A stretch of DNA of 64,000 bases, from assembly GCF_023898315.1 (NCBI RefSeq), contig NC_064619.1, positions 477,689,376-477,753,375 on the forward strand, written 5' to 3'. Shown piece by piece: positions 43,596 through 54,470 of the stretch (positions are counted from its first letter, which is position 1; the number at the start of each line of letters is the position of its first letter). This DNA comes from Schistocerca nitens. Lineage: Eukaryota > Arthropoda > Insecta > Orthoptera > Acrididae. The position numbers were made by a program, and so were the translations under genes. The notes beneath the pieces are model-generated. The model saw nothing but the letters and a program-made list of their open reading frames with translations, was not told the DNA's origin and made no database searches.

Positions 43596-44574
43596 CAGGG
43601 TGCTTCAAAATGAATATAGGGGTTTTAAGGCTTTATAGCACATATTACATTAACCTTACAATTATAAACAATACACCAATTGAAACCGAGCGAGGTGGCG
43701 CAGTGGTTAGACACTGGACTCGCATTCAGGAGGACGACGGTTCAATCCCGCGTCCGGCCATCCTGATTTAGATTTTCCTTGATTTCCCTAAATCACTCCA
43801 GGCAAATGCTGGGATGGTTCCTCTGAAAGGGCACAGCCGACTTCCTTCCCCATCCTTTCCTAACACGATGAGACCGATGACCACGCTGTCTGGCCTCCTT
43901 CCCCAAGCAACCAACCAACCAACCAATTGAAAGAGAAACACAAACAGTTTTATTTTATTTTTTTTACAGTTATTCAGTGTGAACACCAATCACACATCGA
44001 GTCGACAGGCGAGTTGTTCCCAGTCCTTGATCAATGTGTCAGGAGTAACTATTGCAATAACACTGTCTCTAAAGTCGGATAGGTCAGCTGGTATCCGAGG
44101 CACATACACATAATTTCGTCAGATCGTGTGTGAACGTGGAGGTCATGCATAAAATGCTGTGTCAACCGGCCCCTTGCGCCCACTCTACAACGTCGTTTAA
44201 CACTGAGTTATGCCAGTGAGGCGTGCACCATCTTGCTCCCTAATAAAGATGTGCTGATCAGCTTCTTCCCATTGAGGTATAGGCCATAGTTGTAGCACAT
44301 CAAGATAAGAAACATCAGTTATAGTTGATTCATCGAAAAAGAAAGGCCCATAAACTTTCTGCGAGGCTCTTTCTTGGGGCTAAGCCTGAAAGACTCGCAC
44401 TCGTTCAACACGTTTATCACTCTTTGTCATTCCACACTCTTCCCAGTGTGCACAGGTATACAAACAAAATTGTTTGAGATGCTCTTTCATTTGGAGTATT
44501 ATTTACAATTGTAACTTGAACGTAATAAATACTACAACACCTTAAAACCGGTATGTTCATTTTGATACACCCTG
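43596..44574 (-). mobile_element. Mariner-like element remnant with inverted ends, inside the Tigger
   Basis: TA at 43594-43595 and 44575-44576. The ends are CAGGGTGYWTCAAAATGAAY with GGTTTTAAGG continuing. On the - strand a decayed transposase shows FFDESTITDVSYLDVLQLW and DTLIKDWEQLACRLDV-like pieces, the middle and C-terminal part of insect mariner-like transposases. Shortened by deletion, and frame-broken. Confidence 0.85.
43686..43921 (+). mobile_element. tRNA-derived SINE (about 236 bp)
   Basis: The head has an A box GTGGCGCAGTGGTTAGACAC and a B box GGTTCAATCCCG (43691-43752), then a body, then an ACCAACCAACCA tail. The 11 bp target duplication ACCAATTGAAA lies at 43675-43685 and 43922-43932 without mismatch. 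It is inside the mariner-like remnant. Confidence 0.95.
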
Positions 44575-44746
44575 TAGTTGAATGTTTCCCCCGCCGCCCG
44601 TGAACGGCTGGTGACGTACATTAAATCTCGTCACTCGTTATGTGTAACATCGCTCGTTAAGCGAGTCAATTTTTTTTACAATTTGTTTTACTTGTTACGC
44701 GAATTGCACGTTTTGGGTGGTGCTCGTTATGTGAGGTTCCAGTGTA

Positions 44747-45340
44747 TAGTGAACTAAACAGAAATCCACGTCCCCGACAGTACAAGATCGATGAAACAAC
44801 TGATGCGAGGTTTTGCAAACATGAGAAAATTAATCTTCTTCATCATTCCTCGCTAGCACCACAGGCTTGTTTCCTGTGGGCATATCGCGATATAAAACTG
44901 CTTAGGCGAATGAATGGATAAAAATACACATAAAAAATAAAATGTACATCGATGTAAGTGAACTAGCATAAATCCCAATAGGTGCCCCCCCCCCTACCAT
45001 ATACTGGCGTGGTCCACGATTACTGGACTACAGTATACAGTAGCGGTGCCCTTTTCGATATAGAATTGTAACATATTAAAATTTATTTTCAGTTATATTG
45101 CATCTTTGGCCCTACTGGGGTTTAAAATACCTTTATTGATGGCCAATCTCAGTTTAATGTGTACTATAGATAGGCCAGCTCTCTCTTATTTTAAAGTATT
45201 ATTTACATATTCTGAAAGTTTAATATTCCAAGTCCATCCTGCGGAAAAGGGTATGTTCAAAGTTAGAGTCCGCGGCTCCACGATTGCAGAGTAACCACTA
45301 CACGGCTCTTGCACGGCTACGCTCACATTAGATTACATAA
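44747..45340. other. Unannotated stretch
   Basis: No gene or repeat recognised. A C-run lies near 44985-44995. A weak tRNA-like piece near 45270-45310 is too short to call. Confidence 0.4.
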
Positions 45341-45745
45341 GATTTACTTTCATTCCAATTGATCCGTAGTGAGGAGGTCCTCCAGGATGTAGAACATGTC
45401 AGAAAAACAACAATACATGACAAATACTTACAACTAAAACAAATAAGCTAATGTACCATTCCACAGGTCCCAAGTGGAATGATCGTCATTTTTTAATGAA
45501 CACTAAGAGTCATTTTACAAATACTAATGCACTGAATTTAAGATAAAAAAGTTTTTTATTTATTTATTTATAAGGTAATAAACATGTAATACAACTACTG
45601 TAATACTTATTTACAATGAAGACATTACTGCACTGAAATGGTGCAGAAGTTAGATTATACTTACACACACACACACACACAAATTTTCAACGAACACATT
45701 ACTGCACTGAAATTGTGCAGAAGTTATGTTGTACTTATATACAAA

Positions 45746-46102
45746 TCAGTTGGTTTTACTAAGAAATTCATCAATGGAGTAGAAGGAGTTGGTCACCAAT
45801 AAATCCTTTAAGCTTCTCTTAAACTGAATTTCATTGGTTGTTAAGCTTTTTATGGCTGCTGGCAAGTTATTGAAAATGTGTGTTCCTGAATAATGCACAC
45901 CTTTTTGTACAAGACTAAGTGACTTTAAATCCTTGTGAAGATTATTCTTATTTCTAGTATTGATTCCATGAATTGAGCTGTTGGTTTGAAAAAGTGATAT
46001 ATTTTTAATGACAAATTTCATTAAGGAATAAATATATTGGGAAGCAGTAGTTAATATCCCTAGTTCCCTAAACAGGCTTCTGCAGGATGTTCTTGAGTTC
46101 AC
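45746..46102 (-). pseudogene. LINE C reverse-transcriptase C-terminal region
   Basis: CRSLFRELGILTTASQYIYS, NTRNKNNLHKDLKSLSLVQK and GVHYSGTHIFNNLPAAIKSL form the conserved C-terminal domain of Jockey/CR1-group ORF2 proteins. LINE D (59.1 kb) shows the same region (LFNKLPQGIQNL). Confidence 0.87.
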
Positions 46103-46314
46103 ACCACATATAACTCTTACTGCACGTTTTTGTGCCCGGAAAACTTTAGCTTGGCTTGATGAATTACCCCAAAAATAATCCCATATGACATTATGGAATG
46201 AAAGTAAGCATAGTATGCCAGCTTTTTCATTTTTATATCCCCTATGTCTGACAAAATTCGCATTGGAAACAGAGATTTGTTAAGACGCTTCAGCAGTTCT
46301 GTGCTGTGCTCCTC

Positions 46315-47520
46315 TCAGTTGAATTTATTATCAAGCTGTAATCCCAAGAATTTAACACTGTCCACTTCTTCTATCTTCTTGTCATTGTATGTTAGACATA
46401 TACTCTTGGGACACCCCTTACAAGTTCTAAACTGCATGTAGTGTGTTTTTTCAAAGTTTAGTGACAAAGAATTGGCTAGGAACCAGTGACTAATGTCCAC
46501 AAATATTTTATTAGCTGATCTTTCTAAGACTACACTTGATTTGCTATTTATTGCAATGTTTGTATCATCGGCAAACAAAACAAACTTGGCATCTGGTAAT
46601 GTTACTGATGAAAGGTCATTGATATGCACAAGAAAAAGTAAGGGCCCCAAAATGGAACCTTGTGGGACCCCACATGTGATTAGTTCCCAGTTGGATGATG
46701 CCTGATAGCTTGATACATGTCTCTTTCCTAATAACACCCTTTGTTTCCTGCCAGAGATATAAGATTTGAACGATTTTGCAGCATTTCCTGTTACACTATA
46801 ATATTCTAGTTTACTTAAAAGGATATTGTGATTTACACAGTCAAATGCCTTTGACAGATCACAAAATATACCAACTGCCTGCAATTTTTTATCTAATGAA
46901 TTAAGCACATTTTCACTGTAAGTGTAGATAGCCTTCTCAATATCAGAACCTTTTAGAAAACCAAACTGTGACTTTGACAGTATGTTATTTGAGATAAGAT
47001 GGTTATAAAGACGAATGTACATTACCTTTTCGAAAATTTTTGAGAATGCTGGCAACAGTGAAATTGGAAGGAAATTTGCTGCTATTTCTTTATCTCCCTT
47101 CTTAAACAGTGGCTTAACTTCAGCATATTTCAGCCATTCAGGAAATATTCCACTGATAAACGACTGGTTACACAGATAGCTTAATATGTTATTTAGCTCA
47201 GAATCACATTCTTTAATTAACTTTGTTGATATTTCATCATACCCACTATATGTTTTTGATTTTAAAGATTTTATTATGGAAATTATTTCTGTTGGGGTAG
47301 TGAGGGTCAAATTCATATTATGGAAGTTAATTGAAATGTCTGGTCTAAGGTAATCCATAGCAGCATCTACCGAACCTGACAACCCCATCTTTTCAGTAAC
47401 AGTTATAAAATGTTTGTTAAAAAGTTCTGCAACACTATACACATCTGTCACCAATGTATCATTTACTCTTAATGCTATTTGTTCCTCTTCATTTCTGCTT
47501 CTACCGGTCTCCTCCTTCAC
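46315..47520 (-). CDS. LINE C reverse transcriptase, 401 aa open fragment
   Basis: Motifs in order: VAELFNKHFITVTEKMG, SKTYSGYDEISTKLIKE, EVKPLFKKGDKE, SQFGFLKGSDIEKAIYTY, GIFCDLSKAFDCVNHNILL, CGVPQGSILGPLLFLVHIND, FVLFADDTNIAI (catalytic) and FLANSLSLNFEKT, ending KFLGLQLDNKFN. All core reverse-transcriptase boxes are intact. The downstream domain is in another frame. Confidence 0.9.
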   Translation of the reverse strand: MKEETGRSRNEEEQIALRVNDTLVTDVYSVAELFNKHFITVTEKMGLSGSVDAAMDYLRPDISINFHNMNLTLTTPTEIISIIKSLKSKTYSGYDEISTKLIKECDSELNNILSYLCNQSFISGIFPEWLKYAEVKPLFKKGDKEIAANFLPISLLPAFSKIFEKVMYIRLYNHLISNNILSKSQFGFLKGSDIEKAIYTYSENVLNSLDKKLQAVGIFCDLSKAFDCVNHNILLSKLEYYSVTGNAAKSFKSYISGRKQRVLLGKRHVSSYQASSNWELITCGVPQGSILGPLLFLVHINDLSSVTLPDAKFVLFADDTNIAINSKSSVVLERSANKIFVDISHWFLANSLSLNFEKTHYMQFRTCKGCPKSICLTYNDKKIEEVDSVKFLGLQLDNKFN

Positions 47521-47636
47521 TATATCCCATATAGCCTTTATTTTGTTATCTGATATGACTATCTTTTCCTTGTAATATATTTACTTTGACATCCGTATTA
47601 CAGTCTTTAATATTTTGCAGTATTTCTTATAATGTG

Positions 47637-48695
47637 CTATAGCATCAACATTGGAAATGTTTCGGATTGACAGATACAGTTTTCTTTTTTTTTACAAGAT
47701 ACCCCTATTTCTCGAGTAATCCATGGCTTCTTTGTAGACTTTGCTCTAACCTTGGTAAGTTTTGGGGGAAAGCAGTGTTCGAATAAGGTAAGCACTTTAT
47801 TAGCGAAAATGTTATATTTTTCATTCATGCCATGAGCTCTGTAAACATCAGTCCAGTGAATGTCTCTGAGGAGTGTACTAAAATAATCAATTTTTGACTT
47901 ACTGATTACCCTCTTGAGCTCAGATTTAACAGATTTTATATCCTGTTCAGTATTAACATTTAACAGAAGGAACTGCATGTCATGGTCTGAGAGGCCATTG
48001 GCTATTGGTTTTGTAATATAATTTTGTTCATTGGACTTTTCTATAAAGACATTATCAATGGCTGTTTGTGAGCAAGTGGCTATCCTAGTGGGGAACTTTA
48101 CAGTGGGAATTAAGTTAAATGATAGTGTTACTAACTCAAATAAGGTCTTATTGGGAGAGTCTTTAAGGAAATCTACATTGAAATCACCAGCAACCACTAT
48201 TTCTTTGTTTTTGGTTGTTAAATGGGCCAATACAGCTTCAAGGTGGTTTACAATCAGATTAAAGTTACCTGCAGGTGCTCGATATACACTTAATATTATG
48301 AAGGATTTTTTGTGAAATTCTAATTCTGTTGCACATGCTTCCATATGCTGCTCTAGGCAAAATTTATGAATGTCTATGTTCTTAAATTTATGACAGTTCC
48401 TGATGAATGTGGCAACTCCTCCTTTCTCCATTTCTGATCTACAAAAGTGAGATGCTAACCTAAACCCTGTAACACTTAAAAGTTCTATACCAGTGGTCAC
48501 ATGATGTTCAGAGAGGCAGATTATGTCAGTGGGGTTTGAAGACTCTAATTCATCTATGCAGATAGTTAATTCATTAATTTTATTTCTCAGTCCTTGAATA
48601 TTTTGATGCAATAAAGATAGCTGACATTTCACATTGACTGAGTTAAAATTGGGTGGAGTTAAAATATCTGCTGACAGTTGAAAATTCTTAACCAA
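47637..48695 (-). CDS. LINE C endonuclease, 352 aa open fragment
   Basis: QLSLLHQNIQGLRNKINELT, DIICLSEHHV (catalytic E), IILSVYRAPAGNF, EIVVAGDFNVDFL, TAIDNVFI and NGLSDHDMQFL (SDH) are the full set of LINE endonuclease motifs. It ends in the linker KKPWITREIGVSCKKK. The first residues may belong to a preceding region, since the ORF2 start is not fixed. Confidence 0.9.
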   Translation of the reverse strand: MVKNFQLSADILTPPNFNSVNVKCQLSLLHQNIQGLRNKINELTICIDELESSNPTDIICLSEHHVTTGIELLSVTGFRLASHFCRSEMEKGGVATFIRNCHKFKNIDIHKFCLEQHMEACATELEFHKKSFIILSVYRAPAGNFNLIVNHLEAVLAHLTTKNKEIVVAGDFNVDFLKDSPNKTLFELVTLSFNLIPTVKFPTRIATCSQTAIDNVFIEKSNEQNYITKPIANGLSDHDMQFLLLNVNTEQDIKSVKSELKRVISKSKIDYFSTLLRDIHWTDVYRAHGMNEKYNIFANKVLTLFEHCFPPKLTKVRAKSTKKPWITREIGVSCKKKENCICQSETFPMLML

Positions 48696-48889
48696 TGGCT
48701 GTTTATGCTGATGTAATGAGCTGGAATTATATTTTTTGATTTCTTTCTCAAACTGAAGGTTTGTCTCAGTTCTAACCTCTATTAAAATTTGCTTTCTTTC
48801 TGTCCTCCCTACCCTAAAAAAGGGTCTTTTCTGAATCCTATAACCACTGGTATTTTACCACTCATGACAGTGCCTCCCCCCTTTAACGT

Positions 48890-49093
48890 TCATGCTATTT
48901 CCCCAGCCAATTTACCCTTCCCCTTCCTGTTGAGGTGAAGGCCATGCCTAGTATAATCCCACCTACTGAGAGAATCAACATGAACCACACCAATGTGTGA
49001 CCCCGCTCCCGACATGAGCAGCCGTTCCAGCTCCAAATTAACTCTCAGCAATATTTGATGCGCGTGCACCTCACAAGTCCATTGGTGCAACAT
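48890..49093 (-). pseudogene. LINE C ORF1 C-terminus (esterase-like)
   Basis: SHIGVVHVDSLSRWDYTRHG, then LHLNRKGKGKLA, match the last SGNH esterase block (the xHGLHLN region with the catalytic His) of CR1-group ORF1 proteins. The rest of ORF1 is missing because of 5' truncation. Confidence 0.75.
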
Positions 49094-49129
49094 GGCTAGA
49101 CAGTGCAGTTTGTTGACATAGTATTAACA

Positions 49130-49570
49130 CTCTGCCATCCTGCGACACCACACTGGTATGCGTGAAATAGCGGTCAACGGCCGGCGACACAGCAAGGGTG
49201 TCGTGAGCGTAGTATCGCGCAGTGGCTGGCGACAGCACTTTAGTATCTTTTGCATTCTGTTGGTGTTTTGTTCAGGTAACAATAAGTTACACACGTCAAC
49301 ATGGTTTTTTTTGTTTTTATAAGTTCTTGTGCCCTTTCATCGTGGCAGATGAAAGAGACGTTAGGATTATTTACGATGAATGCGCGGACGTCTTGTCTGA
49401 CGTTCCGGACGACTTGGCCGATTGGGAAGATGATTATGAAGTCCTATACTCCTTGACAGAGCATAGGGGACGATGCGGGAGGCCCGCATCACTGTACTAG
49501 ACAAGGACCTAGCGGAGGTGGTTTGCCATTGCCTTCTGCCAACCGTAATGGGGATGAATGATGATGATGA
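49130..49570 (+). mobile_element. GC-richer repeat ending in an ATG array; contains an acidic frame
   Basis: The right end reads GGTGGTTTGCCATTGCC then CCGTAATGGGGATGAATGATGATGATGA in pieces, a tail I associate with orthopteran dispersed repeats. 49350-49500 encodes ADERDVRIIYDECADVLSDV and PDDLADWEDDYEV, an acidic stretch like the N-terminus of piggyBac-type transposases, preceded by a splice-acceptor-like CTTTCATCGTGGCAG. The family is not established. Confidence 0.45.
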
Positions 49571-51647
49571 TTATTTGTGGGGACTTCAATGTTGATTCAC
49601 TGAAAGAGTGTTATAGGAAGAATGACCTGGAAGTCTTGCTCGGTTCTTTCAATTTGACATCTGTCATTAATTTTCCTACTCGGGTAGTAAAGGACAGCAG
49701 CACATTGATAGATAACACTTTCATAGACCAAGATAGGTTTAAAAACATAAATTCTTGTCCTGTTGAGAATGACCTTTCTGATCATGATGCTCAGCTAGTT
49801 ACAGTATATGACATAGCTCCATTCAGTAATTCAAAACTACCCTCCAAAGTTGTGCATTCAATTAATGACTCAACAATTAGCAATTCCAGAGAAAATCTTC
49901 AGCAGTTAGACTAGGATGGGGTGTACAAGGAATCCGATGCTAATTTAAAATATAACTTATTTCATGATACACTTGTAAGAGAATTTGAAAACTGTTTCCC
50001 CAAGAAAGTAGTTAAATCTAATTGTAAGAAACCATGCAAAAAACTCTAACTTACTAAAGGAATAAAAATATCTTGTAACAACACAAGGGAACTGTATCTA
50101 ACAACAAGAAAGGGTAATGACCCAGAAACAGCCCAATATTATAAAAACTAGTGTGCTACATTAAGAAAGGTTATTAAAAAGTTCAGAAGCATGTGCATCA
50201 TGTCTGAAACTAATACTTCTGATAACAAAATCAAAACAATTTGGAATATTATTACAAGGGAGACAGGGCAACCAAGAGTACAGGATGATGGCATCACCAT
50301 CAAAGCGAATGGAAACTTGATAAACAACACTCCGTAAGTCGAAAACATGTTGAATAATCATTTTTTAAATGTTGTAGAGAAAATAGGATCTAAATGTTCA
50401 TTAGAAGAAGCAAGGCAGTTAATGGAAGAGGCCTTACCCACACCATTTGATGCAACTGAAATTCCACCCACCTCTCCTTCTGAAATTAGGAAGGTAATAA
50501 AATCTCTCAAGAATAAAAAAATGGTTCAAATGGCTCTGAGCACTATGGGACTCAACATCTGAGGTCATCAGTCCCCTAGAACTTAGAACTACTTAAACCT
50601 AACTAACCTAAGGACATCACACACATCCATGCCCGAGGCAGGATTCAAGCCTGCGACCATAGCAGTCGCGCTGTTGTGGACTGAAGTGTCTAGAACTGCT
50701 GGGCCACCGCGTCCGGCTCTCAAGAATTAAAGCTCACATGGAATTGATGACATTTACAGCGGGATAATAAAAGCTTGTTCCCAATAAATTAGTGTGATTC
50801 TTAGCCACATATGTAATAGCTCTCTGAAGCAGGGTATTTTCCCAGATAGACTCAAGTATGCCATTGTTAAACTACTGCATAAAAAAGGGAATACGTCTCA
50901 TGTCAACAACTACTGCCCAATCTCTCTTCTGACTGCCTTATCAAAAATTCTTGAAAAAGTGATGTATTGTAGAGTAGCTTCACACCTTTGTAAAAATAAA
51001 GTTTTAACAAAATGTCAGTTTGGTTTCCAGAAGGGTTTTTCAACGGAAAATGCTATATATACTTTCACTAATGAAATATTAAATGCTCTGAGTAACCGGA
51101 AGTCATCCGTTGGGATTTTTTGTGATCTATCAAAGGCTTTTGATTGTGTTAATCATGGAATATTTCTAGATAAGCTCAAGTACTGAGGTATGACTGGGAC
51201 AGTGCTCAAATGGTTTAAATCATACCTGACTGGAAGAGTGCAGAAAGTTGAAATAAACAGTTCACATAATATGCAAAAAACTGGTGATTTCCAAACTGGA
51301 GAACAATCAAGAATGGGGTGCTGCAAGGTTTGGCCTTGGGTCCTCTGCTGTTCTTAATATATATTAATGACTTGCCATTCTATATTCACAAAGATGCAAA
51401 ACTGGTACTTTCTGCCAATGATACAGGTATAGCTATCACACCCAACAGACAAGAATTAATTGCTAAAATTGTAAATGATGTTTTTCAGAAAATCATTAAG
51501 TGGTTCACTGCAAATGGGCTCTCATTAAACTTTGACAAAACACAGTTTACACAGTTCCACACAGTAAATGGAATGACACCATTAATAAATATAGACTTGG
51601 ATCAGAAATCGGTAGCTAAGGTAGAATACTTAAAATTTCTAGGTGTA
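49562..51647 (+). mobile_element. CR1/Jockey-group LINE, 5' and 3' incomplete
   Basis: Starts within the endonuclease (IICGDFNVDSLKE, DLSDHDAQLV) and runs through the linker, KVIKSLKNKK (cut by a SINE at 50515), NYCPISLLTALSKILEKVMY, FCDLSKAFDCVNHGIFLDKL and ANGLSLNFDKT to EYLKFLGVF, where a Tc1 transposon is inserted. The catalytic box reads LSANDTGI where the family has FADDTNI, so the active site is lost. Several in-frame stops and one frame change. Sister to LINE C. Confidence 0.87.
50515..50716 (-). mobile_element. tRNA-derived SINE (about 200 bp)
   Basis: On the - strand the head reads GCCGGACGCGGTGGCCCAGC, with a B box GGCTTGAATCC and an A-rich tail at 50515-50521. The target duplication CTCTCAAGAAT (50504-50514 and 50717-50727) is exact. 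It interrupts the LINE reading frame between KSLKNK and SHGIDDI. Confidence 0.93.
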
Positions 51648-51741
51648 TTTTTATTCCATTAAAATTGCTACACCAAGAAGAAATGCAGATGATAAACGGG
51701 TATTCATTGGATAAATATATTATACTAGAACTGACATGTGA

Positions 51742-53020
51742 TTACATTTTCACGCAATTTGGGTGCATAGATCCTGAGAAATCAGTACCCACAACAACCA
51801 CCTCTGGCCATAATAATGGCCTTGATACGCCTGGGCATTGAGTCAAACAGAGCTTGGATGATGTGTACAGGTACAGCTGCCCATGCAGCTTCAACACGAT
51901 ACCACAGTTAATCAAGAGTAGTGACTGGCATATTGTGACAATCCAGTTGCTTGGCCACCATTGACCAGACGTTTTCATTTGGTGAGAGATCTGGAGAATG
52001 TGCTGGCCAGGGCAGCAGTCGAACATTTTCTGTATCCAAAAAGACCTGTACAGGAGCTGCAACATGTGGTCGTGCATTATCCTGCTGAAATGTAGGGTTT
52101 CGCAGTGATCGAATGAAGGGTAGAGCCACGGGTCGTAAAACATCTGAAATGTAACGTCCACTGTTCAAGTGCCGTCAATGCGAACAAGAGGCAGCAGTCG
52201 AATATTTTCTGTATCCAGAAAGGCCCGTACAGGACCTGCAGCATGCGGTCGTGCATTATCCTGCTGAAATGTAGGGTTTTGCAGGGATCGAATGAAAGGT
52301 AGAGCCACAGGTCGTAACACATCTGAAATGTAACGTCCACTGTTCAAAGTGCCGTCAATGCGAACATGAGGTGACCGAGATGTGTAACCAATGGCACCCC
52401 ATACCATCACGCTGGGTGATACGCCAGTATGGCGATGACTAATACATGCTTCCAATGTGCGTTCACTGTGATGTCGCCAAACGCGGTTGCAACCATCATG
52501 ATGCTGTAAACAGAACCTGGATTCATCCGAAAAAATGACGATTTGTCATTCGTGCACCCAGGTTCGTCGTTGAGTACACCATCATGGGCGCTCCTGTATG
52601 TGATGCAGCATCAAGGGTAACCGCAGCCATGGTCTCCGAACTGATAGTCCATGCTGCTGCAAACGTCGTCAAACTGTTCGTGCAGATGGTTGTTGTCTTG
52701 CAAACTTCCCCATCTGTTGACTCGGGGATCGAGACGTGGCTGCACGATCCGTTACAGTCACGCAGATAAGATGCCTGTCATTTCGACTGCTGGTGATACG
52801 AGGCCGTTGGGATCCAGCACAGCGTTCCCTATTACCCTCCTGAACCCACCGTTTCTATATTCTGCTAACAGTCATTGGATCTCGACTAACACGAGCAGCA
52901 ATGTCGCGATACGACAAACCGCAATCACGATAGGCTACAATCCGACCTTTATCAAAGCCAGAAATGTGATGGTACGCATTTCTCCTCCTTACACGAGGCA
53001 TAACAACAACGTTACACCAG
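51742..53020 (-). pseudogene. Tc1-like transposase, broken, catalytic region duplicated
   Basis: 52455-52165 encodes VMVWGAIGYTSRSPHVRIDG, TLNSGRYISDVLRPVALPFI and TFQQDNARPHAAGPVRAFLD. 52168-51908 repeats SGRYISDVLRPVALPFIRSL, TFQQDNARPHVA and continues to LLPWPAHSPDLSPNENVW. The two are a 179 bp tandem duplication. The N-terminal DNA-binding region is on 52500-53010 (- strand), partly out of frame. No function. Confidence 0.85.
52012..52370. repeat. 179 bp tandem duplication inside the Tc1-like transposon
   Basis: GCAGCAGTCGAAYATTTTCT starts at 52012 and again at 52191. The copies differ at roughly ten or more positions, so the second copy is not a recent slip. Confidence 0.9.
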
Positions 53021-53224
53021 GTAACTACTGTTTGTGTACGAGAAATCGGTTGGAAACTTTCCTCATGTCAGCACATTGTAGGTGTCGCCACCGGTGCCAA
53101 CCTTGTATGAATGCTCTGAAAAGCTAATCGTTTGCATATCACAGCATCTTCTTCCTGTCGGTTAAATTTCGCGTCTGTAGCACATCATTTTCGTGGTGTA
53201 GCAATTTTAATGGCCAGTAGTTTA

Positions 53225-54292
53225 TGTATCGAAAACCATATGCTGGTGAAGCCATTCAGAAAAGGATTATTGTATGTATGTCTGGGATCTATCCCCATAC
53301 TCCAGGGTAGAATTCAGCTAAATTTGACACACAAACAGCAAACTCGCCTAGTATTAACACTGTGGGGTTTATAACCCCCTAGGACCCATAGGGATGGAGA
53401 TAGGTCATAATGAATTTTTTTTAGACCATGTTTACTTGCTGCCCTGCACAACAGGAAAGATGTGTGAAACATCAGCCTGCATTATTGATCTGCTTTGTGA
53501 GGCAGTCTACACATTGGTTGTAAGAAAATTTTTTCCAACTCTCCGACATGCCTACATCATCAACCTGCTTTGCATATGTCAGGGGAAAACCTGTTTTCAA
53601 AGCCTTGGTGTGTACGTTGCCCTGCATGATAAGCATGAGGTGGGAGTAGTATTGGCCTGCCTTATCATCTATTGTAGGGGCTACTCCTGTGGTTAGGAAT
53701 GGCCGTGGGGAAGTTTGATATGGGTAGAGGATGGGATATACAGAGAGGGGCAGAAGGGGATGGATAGAGAGATGGGGCAGTAGAGGCTGATAGAGGAGGA
53801 GACTGAGATGATCAGGGAGGGGAGGAAGAAACAGATAGTCAGAGAGAGGGGAGATATGGAGATAGACAGAGAGGGGGGGTAGAGGAGATGTACAGAGAAA
53901 GAGGGGGTGGAGGAGACGTACAAAGAAAGAAGGGGAGGAAGAGATAGACAGACATCGGGAGAGTAGGTGGACAGAGAGAGGGGTGGGAAGGATAGATGTG
54001 GTGATATGGGGAAGAGGAGATTTGCAGGAAGGGAGGTCAGTCGAAATAGGCAGAGATGCTGAGAAGAAGACTGCAAGAAAGGCGAAGGAGGATTTGCACA
54101 GAGACTGGGTTGAGGGAACAGATTGGCAGAGAGAAGGTTGAGGATGAAATTGGCAGAGAGGTGGAGAACGAGATGGACCTAGAGAGGGGAAGAAAGAGAC
54201 GGGTGCATTATGTGCGATATACTAGTATGCAGATTAAGCTGTGGGGGGCAAGGCTAGTATATTATTTACTTGTGTGCATGTGGGGGGGGGGG

Positions 54293-54326
<34 letters not shown>

Positions 54327-54470
54327 ATGACCTCCTCCCAGCCCTCTGGATCGTTTTCAACCAAATTTAGCACACAAACAGCAAAAGTCACGTGTATCAG
54401 CCCTATGGGATTTATAATCTCCAAACTACCATAGGCAGAGAAATAAGCAAAAAAATAATAATTTTTTTAG
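53225..54470. repeat. GA-rich dispersed repeat with flanking direct repeats
   Basis: 53690-54225 is almost purely purine-rich on the + strand, built of degenerate AGAGAGGGGAGATAGACAGA-type units of about 24-30 bp. It is bracketed by a direct repeat: AAATTTGACACACAAACAGC near 53320 and AAATTTAGCACACAAACAGC near 54361, each followed by a TGGGRTTTATAA motif. A G-run (54281-54291) and a TG microsatellite (54294-54323) lie near the right side. A partial third copy lies at 55060-55206. Confidence 0.75.
54294..54323. repeat. TG microsatellite
   Basis: Fifteen TG units directly after a run of G; this may adopt unusual DNA structure. Confidence 0.95.

Larger units (their letters stand above)
41910..44744 (-). 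mobile_element. Tigger/pogo-like DNA transposon (left end not found), with nested inserts
   Basis: The right terminal repeat ends ..GTGAGGTTCCAGTG at 44744 followed by TA, read outward as CACTGGAACCTCACATAACG, a Tigger-type end. The transposase on the - strand runs from 43440 to about 42050. The left end is not visible, so it may be deleted. A mariner-like remnant (43596-44574) containing a SINE (43686-43921) sits between the transposase start and the right end. Confidence 0.82.
45341..49110 (-). mobile_element. CR1/Jockey-group LINE C, 5'-truncated in ORF1
   Basis: On the - strand: ORF1 C-terminus (49093-48890), endonuclease (48695-47637), reverse transcriptase (47520-46315), C-terminus (46102-45746) and 3' UTR with TTTA and CA runs to about 45341. 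Three long frames in three phases mean at least two frame changes in ORF2. Long open frames suggest a moderately young copy. The exact ends are not fixed by a target duplication. Confidence 0.87.
51648..53222 (-). mobile_element. Tc1-like transposon with an internal duplication
   Basis: The inverted ends share CCATTAAAATTGCTACACC (left about 51657-51675, complement at the right about 53196-53214). TA target copies lie at about 51646 and 53223. Degraded transposase on the - strand. It terminates the upstream LINE; I see no LINE continuation to its right. Confidence 0.88.

Noticed and set aside
43686-43760. Possible tRNA gene
   Set aside because: The A and B boxes belong to a SINE with tail and target duplication; there is no sound cloverleaf.
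53693-54076. Ser/Pro/Leu-rich 127-codon frame on the - strand
   Set aside because: It is the complement of the purine-rich repeat; the composition alone explains the open frame.
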